Counted from the stretch's first letter, positions 20,206 to 29,770 are shown. The stretch: DNA of 64,000 nucleotides from Gammaproteobacteria bacterium (GCA_018820395.1 JAHJOG010000272.1:19794-83793), one strand, 5' to 3'. Numbers and translations: made by a program. Notes: generated by a model not told the origin, from the sequence alone.

Positions 20206-20802
20206 ATGCAACCCGATCACGACACCCAGCCCGCGGCCACGGCCGAGCCGCGCAACTCCTACCTCGAAGAAAAAGCGTTCAAATCCCGAACGCTGCTGAT
20301 CTTCGGCACGATCACCGATTCGGTGGCTGCCGACGTGACGCGACGGCTCATCGCCCTGAACGCCGACAACGCCGACGCACCCATCGACGTGCTCGTGAGT
20401 TCACCTGGCGGGCATCTCGAATCGGGCGACGCGATCCACGACATCATCCGCTTCATCTCGGCCCCGGTGAACATGATCGGCACCGGCTGGGTCGGCAGCG
20501 CTGCCACGCATCTGTTTCTGGCAGCTCCGCGCGATCGGCGGGTGTGCCTGCCCAACACGCGCTTCCTGATCCATCAGCCGAGCGGCGGAGCCGGCGGCCA
20601 GGCCACCGACATCGCGATCCAGGCGCAGGAAATCATCAAGGCCCGCCAGCGCATCGCCCATGAGATCGCCCGCGAAACCGGCAAGCCGCTCGAAGCCGTT
20701 CTCGCCGACATCGAGCGCGACCGCTGGCTGTCGGCCGAAGAGGCGGTCGAATACGGGCTCGTCTCGCGCATCATTCAGCGCAAGACCGAGCTGAACAGCT
20801 AA
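20206..20802 (+). CDS. ClpP-like serine peptidase subunit
   Basis: 198 residues with a ClpP fold. The catalytic Ser in VGSAAT, His in FLIHQP exactly 25 residues later and Asp in DIERDRW 49 residues after the His keep the spacing of E. coli Ser97-His122-Asp171, so the triad looks complete. C-terminal features such as GQATDIAIQAQEI also match ClpP. It is not next to clpX or tig, as the housekeeping clpP usually is, so I read it as a second, divergent paralogue. The first 25 residues are a hydrophilic tail, not a typical ClpP propeptide. It lies 24 nt after ppx and probably has its own leaderless promoter. Confidence 0.85.
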   Translation: MQPDHDTQPAATAEPRNSYLEEKAFKSRTLLIFGTITDSVAADVTRRLIALNADNADAPIDVLVSSPGGHLESGDAIHDIIRFISAPVNMIGTGWVGSAATHLFLAAPRDRRVCLPNTRFLIHQPSGGAGGQATDIAIQAQEIIKARQRIAHEIARETGKPLEAVLADIERDRWLSAEEAVEYGLVSRIIQRKTELNS

Positions 20803-20815
20803 GCAAGCCTCGGGA

Positions 20816-20831
20816 CCGGGCAAGCGCCCGG
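20816..20831. terminator. Hairpin between convergent ClpP-like gene and sixA
   Basis: CCGGGC (20816-20821) pairs with GCCCGG (20826-20831) around AAGC. It fills the 33-nt gap between convergent genes. No T-run is present on either side, so it may be a Rho-dependent or bidirectional stop. Confidence 0.35.
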
Positions 20832-20835
20832 ACGG

Positions 20836-21297
20836 TTAGAGCAGTTCGGGCGACTGCACCGTCACCACCACGGTCTGCACGTCGCCGTCACGCTCACGCG
20901 AGCGGATCCACCACACGGAGCCTTTGCGCACCGGGCAGCTGTCCTGCTTGAGCCCGAGCAGCAGCGCGATCGCATTGCCGAGCGACGGCTGGTGACCGAT
21001 CAGCAGCACCACGGACTTTCCGTTCGGCCAGCCCGCCATGGCGAGCAGCTCGTCCGCCGACGCATCGGGAGCGAGTTCGCTGCGCAACTTGTACTTGCGT
21101 CCGAGCGCCAGTGCGGTCTGCTCGCAGCGCCGCGCGGGGCTGCACACGACACGCGTGCCTTCGGGCAGTTGCCGATCGAGCCAGCCTGCCATGCGCTTGG
21201 CCTGTTTTTCGCCGCGATGCGTGAGAGAGCGCTGCATGTCGTCGCAGCCTTCGGTCCAGTCGTCGGCTTCGGCATGACGCCAGAAAATGATGTCCAT
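20836..21297 (-). CDS. sixA: Phosphohistidine phosphatase SixA
   Basis: 153 residues with the histidine-phosphatase core: RHAEAD at the N-terminus holds the catalytic His, and VVLLIGHQPSLG holds the second His. The short size and lack of extra domains fit SixA, which removes phosphate from phosphohistidine proteins such as ArcB HPt or the nitrogen PTS. I use the ATG at 21297; the frame could extend to a TTG at 21306. It follows ppk by 14 nt and is probably in its operon. Confidence 0.87.
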   Translation of the reverse strand: MDIIFWRHAEADDWTEGCDDMQRSLTHRGEKQAKRMAGWLDRQLPEGTRVVCSPARRCEQTALALGRKYKLRSELAPDASADELLAMAGWPNGKSVVLLIGHQPSLGNAIALLLGLKQDSCPVRKGSVWWIRSRERDGDVQTVVVTVQSPELL

Positions 21298-21311
21298 GGG
21301 TGCCAATCGGT

Positions 21312-23546
21312 TCAGTCGCGCAACGCGGCGCGGCGGAGCCCCCGCGAGGCATATCGGTTCATGAGAGCGGCCTGAGCGCCGTGTGCCTCGACTGCGCGCG
21401 AAGCGCCCTCCTCACCCGCATTCGTGTCGCGGTCGACGCGGCGATAGACGCCGTCGGGGCCGAGGTCCCACGCATCGCGACCGTCGTGCAGATAGGCCAC
21501 CAGGCATTCGTCGATCAGCCGCTGACGCAGCACAGGGTCGGTCACGGGCCAGGCGAGTTCGACGCGGCGCATCATGTTGCGGTTCATCCAGTCGGCGCTC
21601 GACAGATACAGCGATTCTTCCTGGCCTTCGCGGAAATAGAACACCCGCGAGTGCTCCAGAAAGCGCCCGATCACCGACCTCACGCGGATGCGTTCGCTCA
21701 GCCCCGGCACTTGCGCGGGCAACGTGCAGGCGCCGCGCACGATGAGGTCGATCTTCACGCCCTTGTTGCCCGCGGCCATGAGCGCGGCGATCAGGGCTTC
21801 GTCCGTCAGCGCGTTCATCTTGGCGACGATGCGCGATGCCTCGCCGCGGGCGGCAGCCGCGCCCACGGCCTCGATGCGCGCAATCAGGTTGCGATGCAGA
21901 TCGAAAGGCGCCAGCCACATGCGATGCAGCTTGGGCATGCGGCTCTGGCTGGCCAAATGCACGAACACCGCCTCCATGTCCGCGGTGAGCAAGGGGTCGG
22001 CAGTGAGGTGGCTGATGTCGGTGTAGAGCTTGGCGGTGCGCGGGTTGTAGTTGCCGGTGGAAAGATGCCCGTAGCGCCGCATCTGCTTGCCTTCGCGGCG
22101 CGTGACCAGGAGCATCTTGGCGTGTGTCTTGAGGCCGACCACGCCGTACACCACCTGGGCGCCGATCGATTCCAGCATCTCGGCCCAGTTGATGTTGGCC
22201 TCTTCGTCGAAGCGGGCCTTGAGTTCCACCACCACCGTCACTTCCTTGCCGCGGCGCACGCCTTCGCGCAGCAGGTCCATCAACTCGGAATCGGTGCCGG
22301 TACGGTAGATGGTCTGCTTGATCGCAAGCACCTGCGGGTCTTGCACGGCCTGGCGCAGAAAGGTGAGCACGCCTTCGAAACTCTCGAAGGGCTGATGGAT
22401 GAGCGCATCGCCACGCTGCAGCCGGTCGAAGAAGGATTGCCCGGTCGACAACGCCGCCGGATAGGACGCCTGGTAAGGCGGAAACCGAAGCTGCGGCTCG
22501 TCGAGCAGATCGATGAGTTGCGTGAGGCGGGCCAGGTTGACCGGACCGTGCACGCGGTAGAGCGCCTGATCGGGTAGATTGAACTGCGCCATGAGAAAGC
22601 TCGCCAGCGACTCTGCGCAGGTGGCCGACACTTCGAGACGCACCGCCTGTCCGTAGTGTCGGTGCTGAAGGCCCAGACGCAGCGCCGTGCGCAGGTTCTT
22701 GACGTCTTCCTCGTCGACCGCAAGATCGGAATGCCGCGTCACGCGGAACTGCGAGAACTCGCCCACCTCGCGGCCGGGGAACATGCTCGAGAGATGGGCA
22801 CGCACCACGCTCGACAGCGCCACGAACGTCGTCTTGTTGCCGGCCACCTTGGCAGGCATGCGGATCATGCGCGGGAGCACGCGCGGCACCTTCACGATGG
22901 CGATCGGGTTTTCGCGGCCGAAGGCATCCTTGCCCGTGAGACGCACGATGAAGTTCAACGACTTGTTCGCCACCTGCGGAAAAGGATGCGCCGGGTCGAG
23001 CCCCACCGGCACCAGCAACGGCTTCACCTCGCGCTCGTAGTAGTCGTGAACCCACTTGCGCTGCGCGGGGTTGCGCTCCCCGTGCGAAATGATGCGGATG
23101 CCCAGCTTGGCGAAGGTCGGAATCAGCTCGTCGTTGTAGAGCGTGTATTGGCGGCCCACCAGCACATGGGCCATTTCGGCCAGCCGCTCGAAAGAGGCGA
23201 TCGAGTAGTTGCCTTTTTCGTCGCCGGCCGCGTTGGCGATCAAGTGCGGCGCCGCGCGCACTTCGAAGAACTCGTCCAGGTTGGACGACACGATGCACAG
23301 GTAGCGCAACCGCTCGATCAGCGGGACTTCGGGACGATAGGCCCAGTCGAGCACGCGCTCGTTGAACGCCAGGATGCTGTGATCGCGATCGAGCAAGGGA
23401 TGCGAAGGAGCCGCATCCGTGGCGCTTTCGATCAGGTCTGGCATGGAAGCGAAGTCTGGAACAGCCGGCACGAGGGTGCTCGCAGGCGAAGGCAGCGAAG
23501 CGTCAGTGGCAATGAGGTCGATTATGTGGCAAGCGTTGGCGAACAT
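21312..23546 (-). CDS. ppk: Polyphosphate kinase 1
   Basis: 744 residues. The N domain begins LLDRDHSILAFNERVLDWA. The two PLD-like catalytic domains hold the autophosphorylated His in GLKTHAKMLLV and HLSTGNYNPRTAKLYTD. It makes polyphosphate from ATP. The ATG at 23546 has GAGG upstream and lies 9 nt after the acyltransferase gene; a later ATG at 23444 would give a 710-residue protein closer to the common length. The order acyltransferase-ppk-sixA suggests one operon. Confidence 0.95.
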   Translation of the reverse strand: MFANACHIIDLIATDASLPSPASTLVPAVPDFASMPDLIESATDAAPSHPLLDRDHSILAFNERVLDWAYRPEVPLIERLRYLCIVSSNLDEFFEVRAAPHLIANAAGDEKGNYSIASFERLAEMAHVLVGRQYTLYNDELIPTFAKLGIRIISHGERNPAQRKWVHDYYEREVKPLLVPVGLDPAHPFPQVANKSLNFIVRLTGKDAFGRENPIAIVKVPRVLPRMIRMPAKVAGNKTTFVALSSVVRAHLSSMFPGREVGEFSQFRVTRHSDLAVDEEDVKNLRTALRLGLQHRHYGQAVRLEVSATCAESLASFLMAQFNLPDQALYRVHGPVNLARLTQLIDLLDEPQLRFPPYQASYPAALSTGQSFFDRLQRGDALIHQPFESFEGVLTFLRQAVQDPQVLAIKQTIYRTGTDSELMDLLREGVRRGKEVTVVVELKARFDEEANINWAEMLESIGAQVVYGVVGLKTHAKMLLVTRREGKQMRRYGHLSTGNYNPRTAKLYTDISHLTADPLLTADMEAVFVHLASQSRMPKLHRMWLAPFDLHRNLIARIEAVGAAAARGEASRIVAKMNALTDEALIAALMAAGNKGVKIDLIVRGACTLPAQVPGLSERIRVRSVIGRFLEHSRVFYFREGQEESLYLSSADWMNRNMMRRVELAWPVTDPVLRQRLIDECLVAYLHDGRDAWDLGPDGVYRRVDRDTNAGEEGASRAVEAHGAQAALMNRYASRGLRRAALRD

Positions 23547-23555
23547 GGAGCGGCC

Positions 23556-24419
23556 TCACCGCCCGAGAAAATGCTTGCGGTAGCGGGCCGGCAGATCGTC
23601 GATGCGCATCATCATCGGCAGGTCGGCGCTGTTGAAGTCCGGGTCCCATGCGGGCGGCCCGAGCACCTTGGCGCCGAGCCGCAGATAGCCCTTGATGAGC
23701 GCCGGTGGCTCCACGTCGAGCGTGCCGTCCAGCCGCTCCACCGGCAGGGGCAGGCGCGGCTGCACGTGGTATTGGATCGGCGCCATATGGCCCGATGACA
23801 ACTGCCGCCAGATGCTTGCCGCCGCATCGCCGCTGATCACGCCGTGGTGCCGCATCGGAATGCTCGCGCAGCCGATCATGGTGTCAAGCTTGTTGCGGCT
23901 CATGAACGCGGCCAAGGCGCCCCAGAGCGCCAGGATGACGCTGCCCTGCCGATGCTCGGCATGCACGCAACTCCGACCCAGTTCGACCATCCGCTCGCGC
24001 AGGTCGCGCAGGCGCGTCAGGTCGAACTCGGTGTCGCTGTAGGTGCTGCCGATCCGGCGCGCCTGCGCCGGAGTCAGCACGCGATAGGTGCCGATCACCT
24101 GCCGCGTCGGCGTGTCGCGCACCACCAGGTGTTCGCAGAAATCGTCGAACAGGTCGATGTCGTGGCCGGCCAGGGGTGTGGACAGCTGCGCCCCCATTTC
24201 GCCTGCGAACACCTCGTAGCGCAGGCGCTGTGCGGCGCGGACGTCGTCGAGATGGCGCGCCCAGAAGACCTCGATGCCACTCCGGGCGGCCAGCGGTTCG
24301 GCCAGCACTTCCAGTGGCGCAACGACCGCGCCGCCACGCCCTTCTTTCAACGCGGGACGCACTGGCCAGCGCAGACCCAGCTGGGACAACGGAAACATCG
24401 GGTTGGGCAGTTCTTTCAT
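23556..24419 (-). CDS. GNAT-fold acyltransferase, OlsB-like
   Basis: 287 residues of the Acetyltransf_5 kind, related to L-ornithine N-acyltransferase (OlsB) and hemolysin-like acyltransferases. Visible conserved segments are LRYEVFAGEMGA (about 68-80), GTYRVLTPAQA, MVELGRSCVHAEHR and the C-terminal PALIKGYLRLGAKV. OlsB makes the lyso-ornithine lipid, and ornithine lipids often replace phospholipids under phosphate starvation, which suits the pho/ppk neighbourhood. No OlsA gene is seen here, so the exact reaction is inference. Confidence 0.75.
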   Translation of the reverse strand: MKELPNPMFPLSQLGLRWPVRPALKEGRGGAVVAPLEVLAEPLAARSGIEVFWARHLDDVRAAQRLRYEVFAGEMGAQLSTPLAGHDIDLFDDFCEHLVVRDTPTRQVIGTYRVLTPAQARRIGSTYSDTEFDLTRLRDLRERMVELGRSCVHAEHRQGSVILALWGALAAFMSRNKLDTMIGCASIPMRHHGVISGDAAASIWRQLSSGHMAPIQYHVQPRLPLPVERLDGTLDVEPPALIKGYLRLGAKVLGPPAWDPDFNSADLPMMMRIDDLPARYRKHFLGR

Positions 24420-24544
24420 TCAGGACCCTTTCTGCGCGCCGAGTCTCCAGAAGGGCGGTGAAACGTCCATGTCAGTTCGATGGCGTTTGCGTGACGACCG
24501 CCATCGGCAGGCACGAATCACCCGGGCGGGTCGCCCAGGCAGGC

Positions 24545-24550
24545 TAGAAT
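24545..24550 (+). promoter_or_regulatory. -10 element for the tRNA pair
   Basis: TAGAAT sits 11 nt before the mature 5' end of tRNA-Pro, a normal distance. No clear -35 box is present. The gap between the tRNAs has no obvious promoter, so they may share this one. Confidence 0.45.
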
Positions 24551-24561
24551 CGAAGGCTAGT

Positions 24562-24638
<77 letters not shown>

Positions 24639-24689
24639 TCGTTTCTTCATTTCATGGATCCGCACGGTCCATCACTGCCCATTTTCCTT

Positions 24690-24766
24690 CTGCCCGTAGC
24701 TCAGTTGGATAGAGCATCGGCCTTCTAAGCCGAATGTCGGGGGTTCGATCCCCTCCGGGCAGGCCA
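24690..24766 (+). tRNA. tRNA-Arg (anticodon TCT)
   Basis: 77 nt. CTGCCCG pairs with CGGGCAG, the anticodon arm CGGCC-TTCTAA-GCCG carries TCT, and CCA is encoded at 24764-24766. It reads the rare AGA/AGG arginine codons of this GC-rich genome. It lies 51 nt after tRNA-Pro. Confidence 0.96.
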
Positions 24767-24801
24767 TCCTTCGGACCTTCGACAACGACGACTCCGCACG
24801 C

Positions 24802-25131
24802 ATGAGCAAAGAACCCCTTCGAATCCGACTGGGAGCCCACTGGTCGGCCTTCGCCTATGCCAGGGACGACATGGAACTGCTGGGCACCGTCCAGCGCGGC
24901 ATGCAGATCGGCGCTTTGGCGAAGCTGCCCGACAACACCTATGTGCAGGTCAACGGCGACATCCTTCAGCCGCTCAACCGCAGCCGCATCGAAGCCACGC
25001 TGCGCTCGACCCCTGCGGCGCGCACCGACCGGCCCTTCATGAGCATTCCGCCGTCCGCGCCCGCCCCTGTCGTCACCGTCAAGAAGCGCCGCCGCGTGGT
25101 GGTTCCCGACGACCTCGCGCAGTCGCGCTGA
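24802..25131 (+). CDS. Hypothetical protein, 109 residues
   Basis: A small basic protein without signal peptide or membrane segment. It begins [20 protein letters not shown], has a short beta-rich middle ([22 protein letters not shown]) and a basic KKRRRVVVP segment near the C-terminus. It starts 36 nt after tRNA-Arg, so it may share the tRNA transcript. I do not recognise the family. Confidence 0.65.
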   Translation: MSKEPLRIRLGAHWSAFAYARDDMELLGTVQRGMQIGALAKLPDNTYVQVNGDILQPLNRSRIEATLRSTPAARTDRPFMSIPPSAPAPVVTVKKRRRVVVPDDLAQSR

Positions 25132-25161
25132 GCCAGTGCGGCCTGCCGCGGCGACTAGCGG

Positions 25162-25530
25162 CTAGCGCCGCCGCACGTCGAGCAAGTCGCCGCGTACCGA
25201 CATCAATTTCAGGTCGGCATCGCTCACGACCTCCACCTCGTCGGCCAAGAAGCGCAGCTTGCAGTCGCCCATCACGAGCGTGTCGCCGTGCCCGAGCGCC
25301 TCGACCTCCACCCGCTTGCCATTCACCCAGGTGCCGTTGCGGCCGCCCAGGTCGCGAATGATCACGAACGGTTCGGTGAATTCGATCACCGCGTGAAAGC
25401 GGCTGGCGCGCGCCGAATCCAGGACGATGTCATTGACGGTCGCCCGCCCGATCGTGACCGAGGGGGGCGCCAACGTGAACTGCCGGATGTTGCCGACGCC
25501 CGAGTGAAGAATGAGCTTGGGCATTGCCAT
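25162..25530 (-). CDS. FHA-domain protein
   Basis: 122 residues, almost all one FHA domain: VTIGRATVNDIVL, ASRFHAVIE and GGRNGTWVNGKRV hold the conserved Gly-Arg, Ser-x-x-His and Asn-Gly residues that bind phosphothreonine. No Thr kinase gene is nearby. A similar FHA protein lies at 37761, and the two share a C-terminal tail (xLxLMxxxGxLxxxxRR). The start could also be the ATG at 25524. Confidence 0.85.
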   Translation of the reverse strand: MAMPKLILHSGVGNIRQFTLAPPSVTIGRATVNDIVLDSARASRFHAVIEFTEPFVIIRDLGGRNGTWVNGKRVEVEALGHGDTLVMGDCKLRFLADEVEVVSDADLKLMSVRGDLLDVRRR

Positions 25531-25644
25531 TAGTCTTTTGGTATTACATCAGTCAAGAATACATCGTTCAGCCCCTCACACCGTGCCTGACGCGCCATCC
25601 GATCGGATATTGTTCGACCCTGCGAGGATGGGGACTTAACTTCC

Positions 25645-25872
25645 ATGAACAACAACGATCAAGACCGCAACGACAGGATCTCGAGGTTGCAGGAGCTGGC
25701 GCAGGACGAGAAAGGCGCCTTGCCTCAACTCGACCGCGACGCTTTCGACACCGCCCTGGCGCGACTGCAGGACGAAGAACGCCACAACGCCCGCCTGCGG
25801 TGGGTGGGCTGGAAAGTCGTTGCGGTCGTCGTGGTGGTGGCGGTCGTGCTCTTCGTGATCGGACTGCGCTGA
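25645..25872 (+). CDS. Small tail-anchored-like membrane protein
   Basis: 75 residues. The first 50 are charged and helical, rich in Asp, Glu and Arg. The last 22 form one hydrophobic segment (WKVVAVVVVVAVVLFVIGL) ending at LR. This is a C-terminal single-span membrane protein of unknown role. Codon use is normal for the genome. Confidence 0.6.
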   Translation: MNNNDQDRNDRISRLQELAQDEKGALPQLDRDAFDTALARLQDEERHNARLRWVGWKVVAVVVVVAVVLFVIGLR

Positions 25873-25891
25873 AGCCCACATCCAGGTGGGC

Positions 25892-26995
25892 TCAGCCCGG
25901 AAGGCCATCGAGCGAGGTCGGCTCCCGCACCTGGGTCTCGTTGTGCTCCGAGCGGAAGCGCGCCGCCATTTCGTAGGCAGCCCGGCGAACCCGCATGATC
26001 GAGCCGATCGGCCGGTGAGCTGCCAAGGTGTGCCACGGACTGAACGACATGCCGTCTTCCACCGCGACCACCCGTGCCTCGCTCCAGGCGTTTTGCGGCT
26101 TGGCCACCAGGCGCGCTACGGGCACGTAGGGACTCTGGTCTTCCGGCCATGGCACCGAAGCGTCTTCGATCGGCATCTGCTTGAGATCGGTGCAGAGTTG
26201 CACGCGCAACTCCCAGGTGCCGCCTTCTCGCTTGAAATGGTCGACCACCGCCTCGCGGATGACGTTGGGGTGCCCCTTCGCGTCGAGCGGCTGGTCGGTC
26301 AGCGCCAGCAGTTCGCTGGAGACCGGCGCGATCGACAGCTTGGCCATATACGGGCCGTGCAGCAACGGCACCTGGGTGTAGAAGGTCTCGCCCAGGATGT
26401 GGGTGATCGGATGACCGCCCATCGCCTTCAGCGTGGCGCTTTCGCCGCCGGCGCTCTCGACCAGCGACTCCACCCCTCGCAGCGCGGATGACAGAACTTT
26501 CTTCAGGCCCGGCGCCTTGTCGGTGGTCGCGGCCAGCAGCTTCACGTTCTTCAGGAACCCGCTGGCCGTCGGCACGCTGAAAGCCGGCCCGTTCAGCATC
26601 AGGAAGTCCTGCGTGAAATGGCCTTCGGTGCCCGGCTCGCGCGCGCCGTCGACGCCGACGATCTTGATGGCGAGCGCCCGTGGCGTGGACACAGCGTCGT
26701 CCAGCAGGTCGCCAGGCGGCGTCGAAAAGCGCATCACCACCGGGTAGCGGCCGGGTTTGGCAAAGACGCCCTTCGCCAGCACGGACGGAAGGTCGTCCAA
26801 CACCTGCAATTCGGCCACCAGCACGCCGTGCCCCTTGGCGTGCACGCTGCGGTAAGCATGGCCCTCGTCCGCATGGACGATGGTGCTGATCTTGTGCATC
26901 TGCTCGACGAGTTGGCGGCCGACGTCGGCTTCGCCCTCTTCCCATTGTTCGAACGACGGTTGGTACGCCAGCGGCGCGAAGGGCAAGGCAGTCAT
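25892..26995 (-). CDS. Catalase-family heme protein
   Basis: 367 residues, shorter than typical catalases (about 480-700), and of the small catalase-like subfamily. RSVHAKGHGVLVAELQV near residues 52-68 carries the expected distal His, and the C-terminal RRAAYEMAARFRSEHN offers the heme-ligand Tyr region. It may decompose hydrogen or organic peroxides; activity is not certain for this subfamily. I prefer the ATG at 26995 (start TALPFAPLAY); 28 more codons are open upstream. It diverges from the Zn-alcohol dehydrogenase, 249 nt away. Confidence 0.8.
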   Translation of the reverse strand: MTALPFAPLAYQPSFEQWEEGEADVGRQLVEQMHKISTIVHADEGHAYRSVHAKGHGVLVAELQVLDDLPSVLAKGVFAKPGRYPVVMRFSTPPGDLLDDAVSTPRALAIKIVGVDGAREPGTEGHFTQDFLMLNGPAFSVPTASGFLKNVKLLAATTDKAPGLKKVLSSALRGVESLVESAGGESATLKAMGGHPITHILGETFYTQVPLLHGPYMAKLSIAPVSSELLALTDQPLDAKGHPNVIREAVVDHFKREGGTWELRVQLCTDLKQMPIEDASVPWPEDQSPYVPVARLVAKPQNAWSEARVVAVEDGMSFSPWHTLAAHRPIGSIMRVRRAAYEMAARFRSEHNETQVREPTSLDGLPG

Positions 26996-27244
26996 GGGTA
27001 GGTTGTGGAGAGTTGTATTCAGTGGAGGCTTTGGTGCCGAAAGGCTTCGTCTGATGGACCAGTGACCGCAAAACGGCACGCCACCACCATCTTGATCACG
27101 CTAGGCCTGCCGCGAGTTCAGCGTGTGAGAAGCGCGCCGAGATGAGCGTCAGCGATCCGACGCAGTCGAATCCGGTGTTCACCTACGCCGGGCCTGGCCC
27201 ATGTAGCAAACCTGTGAGGACTTATCTCGAAAGGCACCCATCCC

Positions 27245-28426
27245 ATGAAAGCCCTGACCTACCATTCCTCCAAGGACGTGCGTGTCGACAACGTTCCCGA
27301 TCCCGTGATCGAGCAGAGCGACGATGTCATCCTGCGCGTGACCGCGACCGCCATCTGCGGGTCGGACCTCCACATCTATCGCGGCAAGATCCCGGCCATG
27401 AAGTCGGGCGACATCCTCGGCCACGAATTCATGGGCATCGTCGAAGATGCCGGCAGCGGCGTCACGGCGCTCAAGAAGGGCGACCGCGTGGTGGTGCCTT
27501 TCACCATTTCGTGCGGCGACTGCTACTTCTGCAGCAAGTCGCTCTTTGCCGCCTGCGAGACTACCAACCCGGGCCGCGGCGCCATCGTGAACAAGAAGAG
27601 CGTGCGATCGGGCGCGGGGCTGTTCGGCTATTCGCACCTGTACGGCGGTTACGCGGGCGGGCAGGCCGAATACGTGCGCGTGCCCAAGGCCAACGTCGGC
27701 CCGCTCGTGATCCCGGCCGGCCTGGCTGACGAACAGGTGCTGTTTCTCTCGGACATCCTGCCCACGGGCTACCAGGCGGCGGTCAACGGCGACGTGCAGC
27801 GCGGCTCCACTGTGGCGATCTTCGGTGCCGGTCCGGTCGGACTGATGGCAGCGGCATCGGCCCGACTGCTCGGTGCGGAGCAGATCTTCATGGTCGATGA
27901 ACACCCCTATCGGCTCGAGTTCGCGCGCGCGACCTATGGCGTGGAGCCGATCAACTTCCGGGAAGTCGACGACCCGGCCGAGCTGATCATCGAGCGGACC
28001 GGCTCACGCGGCGTCGACGCCTCCATCGATGCCGTCGGCTTCGAGGCCAAGGGCAGCGCCGTCGAGACGGTGATGGCCGACCTCAAGCTGGAAGGCTCCA
28101 GCGGCAAGGCGCTGCGCCAGGCCATCGCCGCCACGCGCCGCGGAGGCGTGGTGAGCGTGCCGGGCGTGTACGCGGGATGGATCCACGGCTTTCTCTTCGG
28201 CGATGCGTTCGAGAAGGGCCTGATCTTCAAGATGGGCCAGACGCATGCGCAGCGCTACATGCCCAAACTGCTCGAACACATCCAGGCGGGCGAATTGCAT
28301 CCGGAAGTGATCATCACGCACCACATGCCGCTCGCCGATGCGGCCCGCGGCTATGAGATCTTCGAGAAGGCGGAGGAAGACTGCCGCAAGGTGGTTCTGA
28401 CGCCCGGAGGTCCAGCCGCTGGCTGA
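27245..28426 (+). CDS. Zinc-dependent alcohol/formaldehyde dehydrogenase (MDR superfamily)
   Basis: 393 residues. Catalytic zinc ligands are in ICGSDLH and GHEFMG. The structural zinc loop has [15 protein letters not shown]. The NAD-binding motif is [19 protein letters not shown]. The length and the insertion around residues 110-140 fit glutathione-independent formaldehyde dehydrogenase-like proteins. The true substrate is unknown. AAAGGC precedes the ATG. The gene is alone and ends in front of a convergent SDR. Confidence 0.88.
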   Translation: MKALTYHSSKDVRVDNVPDPVIEQSDDVILRVTATAICGSDLHIYRGKIPAMKSGDILGHEFMGIVEDAGSGVTALKKGDRVVVPFTISCGDCYFCSKSLFAACETTNPGRGAIVNKKSVRSGAGLFGYSHLYGGYAGGQAEYVRVPKANVGPLVIPAGLADEQVLFLSDILPTGYQAAVNGDVQRGSTVAIFGAGPVGLMAAASARLLGAEQIFMVDEHPYRLEFARATYGVEPINFREVDDPAELIIERTGSRGVDASIDAVGFEAKGSAVETVMADLKLEGSSGKALRQAIAATRRGGVVSVPGVYAGWIHGFLFGDAFEKGLIFKMGQTHAQRYMPKLLEHIQAGELHPEVIITHHMPLADAARGYEIFEKAEEDCRKVVLTPGGPAAG

Positions 28427-28481
28427 AGTACGCCAGGAGGCGCGGCCGCTATCGCAGGCATGGGGCTAGAACCGCGACGCT

Positions 28482-28506
28482 GCCGCCGCGATTGGATTGC
28501 GGCGGC
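28482..28506. terminator. Hairpin between convergent genes
   Basis: GCCGCCGC (28482-28489) pairs perfectly with GCGGCGGC (28499-28506) around a 9-nt AT-rich loop. It lies between two convergent dehydrogenase genes. There is no T-run; it may still slow polymerase on both strands. Confidence 0.4.
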
Positions 28507-28555
28507 GCTCGGCGGCGGTGCGGTCTGAGGCTGCAAAGCAGGAGAGCAGTTGTCG

Positions 28556-29578
28556 CTAGAAGCCAGCGCGGCGTCCGCGCGTTGCCCAGATGCCGGCCAA
28601 CGCGATCAGTCCCACACCAGCTGTGAGCAGCCCGATCGTGCGACCATCCGGCCGGCCGGCGCGGAACCCGCCGTCCACGGCGGTACCGCGCGACGCATCG
28701 AACAGGTTGCCGTCGGTCGGTTGTGCGGAGGTCGACCTTGCGAGCGAACGCTCGGTGAGCCACATCATGGTCTTCGCCACGAGATTCGGCGCAATGGCGT
28801 GCGCGAGGATGCCCGGCAGCGCGGGTGCGCCGATGTAGGTCGTCGCCCTCGGCTTCTTCGCGAGCGCGACCAGCGCCCGCGCCACGCGCCGCGGATCGAT
28901 CACCGGCGGCGGAGGACGAACCCGGTGCCCGCTGTAGTTGGCGCCGTGCGACATGCCCGGCGTATCGACGAAGGTCGGGAACACCGCGCACACATGGATG
29001 CCGGGCTCGCCCACCAACTCGGCGCGCAGCGACTCGGAGAACCCGCGCAATCCGAACTTGCTCGCGGTGTACGCCGTGGCATAGGGCGCCGCCACCCAGC
29101 CGCCGAGCGAAATCATGTTGATCAACGTGCCCCGCCCCTGCTTGCGGAAGTAAGGCAGCGCGGCGTAGGCGCCGTGGATGTGGCCCAGCAGGTTGGCTTC
29201 GATCACGCGGCGGTGTGCGGCCAGAGGCGTTTCGTCGAAGAGCCCCACCGCGCCCACGCCGACGTTGTTGATCCACACGTCGATCCGGCCGAAGCGATCG
29301 ACGGCGGCGCGCGCCAGCGACGCCACGGCGTCGGGGTCGGTCACGTCGGTCGGCACGGCCACCGCGCTCCCGCCGGCCTGCTCGCATTCCTGCACGACCT
29401 CGGCGAGTGCCTCGGCGTTGCGCGATGCGAGGACGAGTTGAGCACCGTCTTCCGCGAAAGCGAGCGCGGCGGCGCGGCCGATGCCGCTGGATGCGCCTGT
29501 GAGCACGACGACCGGGCCGCCGTTCGACGCGGGCATGTCGGATGAAGTCTGCGCGGCGGTTGTTTCGGGTTCCTGCAT
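28556..29578 (-). CDS. SDR family oxidoreductase with C-terminal membrane segment
   Basis: 340 residues. The Rossmann motif is TGASSGIGRAA. The active-site Tyr and Lys are in YTASK, the Ser in NMISLGGW. The substrate domain is of the DltE/YqjQ-like kind. Beyond the usual 260 residues there is an extra tail ending in one hydrophobic span (IGLLTAGVGLIALAGIWA), so the enzyme may sit on the inner membrane. I use the ATG at 29578, which has GAAGGAGA upstream. Confidence 0.85.
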   Translation of the reverse strand: MQEPETTAAQTSSDMPASNGGPVVVLTGASSGIGRAAALAFAEDGAQLVLASRNAEALAEVVQECEQAGGSAVAVPTDVTDPDAVASLARAAVDRFGRIDVWINNVGVGAVGLFDETPLAAHRRVIEANLLGHIHGAYAALPYFRKQGRGTLINMISLGGWVAAPYATAYTASKFGLRGFSESLRAELVGEPGIHVCAVFPTFVDTPGMSHGANYSGHRVRPPPPVIDPRRVARALVALAKKPRATTYIGAPALPGILAHAIAPNLVAKTMMWLTERSLARSTSAQPTDGNLFDASRGTAVDGGFRAGRPDGRTIGLLTAGVGLIALAGIWATRGRRAGF

Positions 29579-29770
29579 GGCGTCTCCTTCGTTGCAAAGA
29601 CGCTCCACGCTAGGCGCATTGAGCGCGCCAGCCGTGCGACACCGACGCGTCGGCGCCTAGGCGCATGCCTACCCCAGCGGCCTGGCCCCCTGAATCTGGT
29701 GAATTCTGAACGACGGGCCGTAGCCATGCCGTACGACGCAATCATCTCGGCCTCACGAGGGAGAGAACGA

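Noticed and set aside
20476..20600. Apparent loss of the catalytic serine in the ClpP-like protein
   Set aside because: Counting from Ser to His (25 residues) and His to Asp (49) restores the exact ClpP spacing, so the triad is present.
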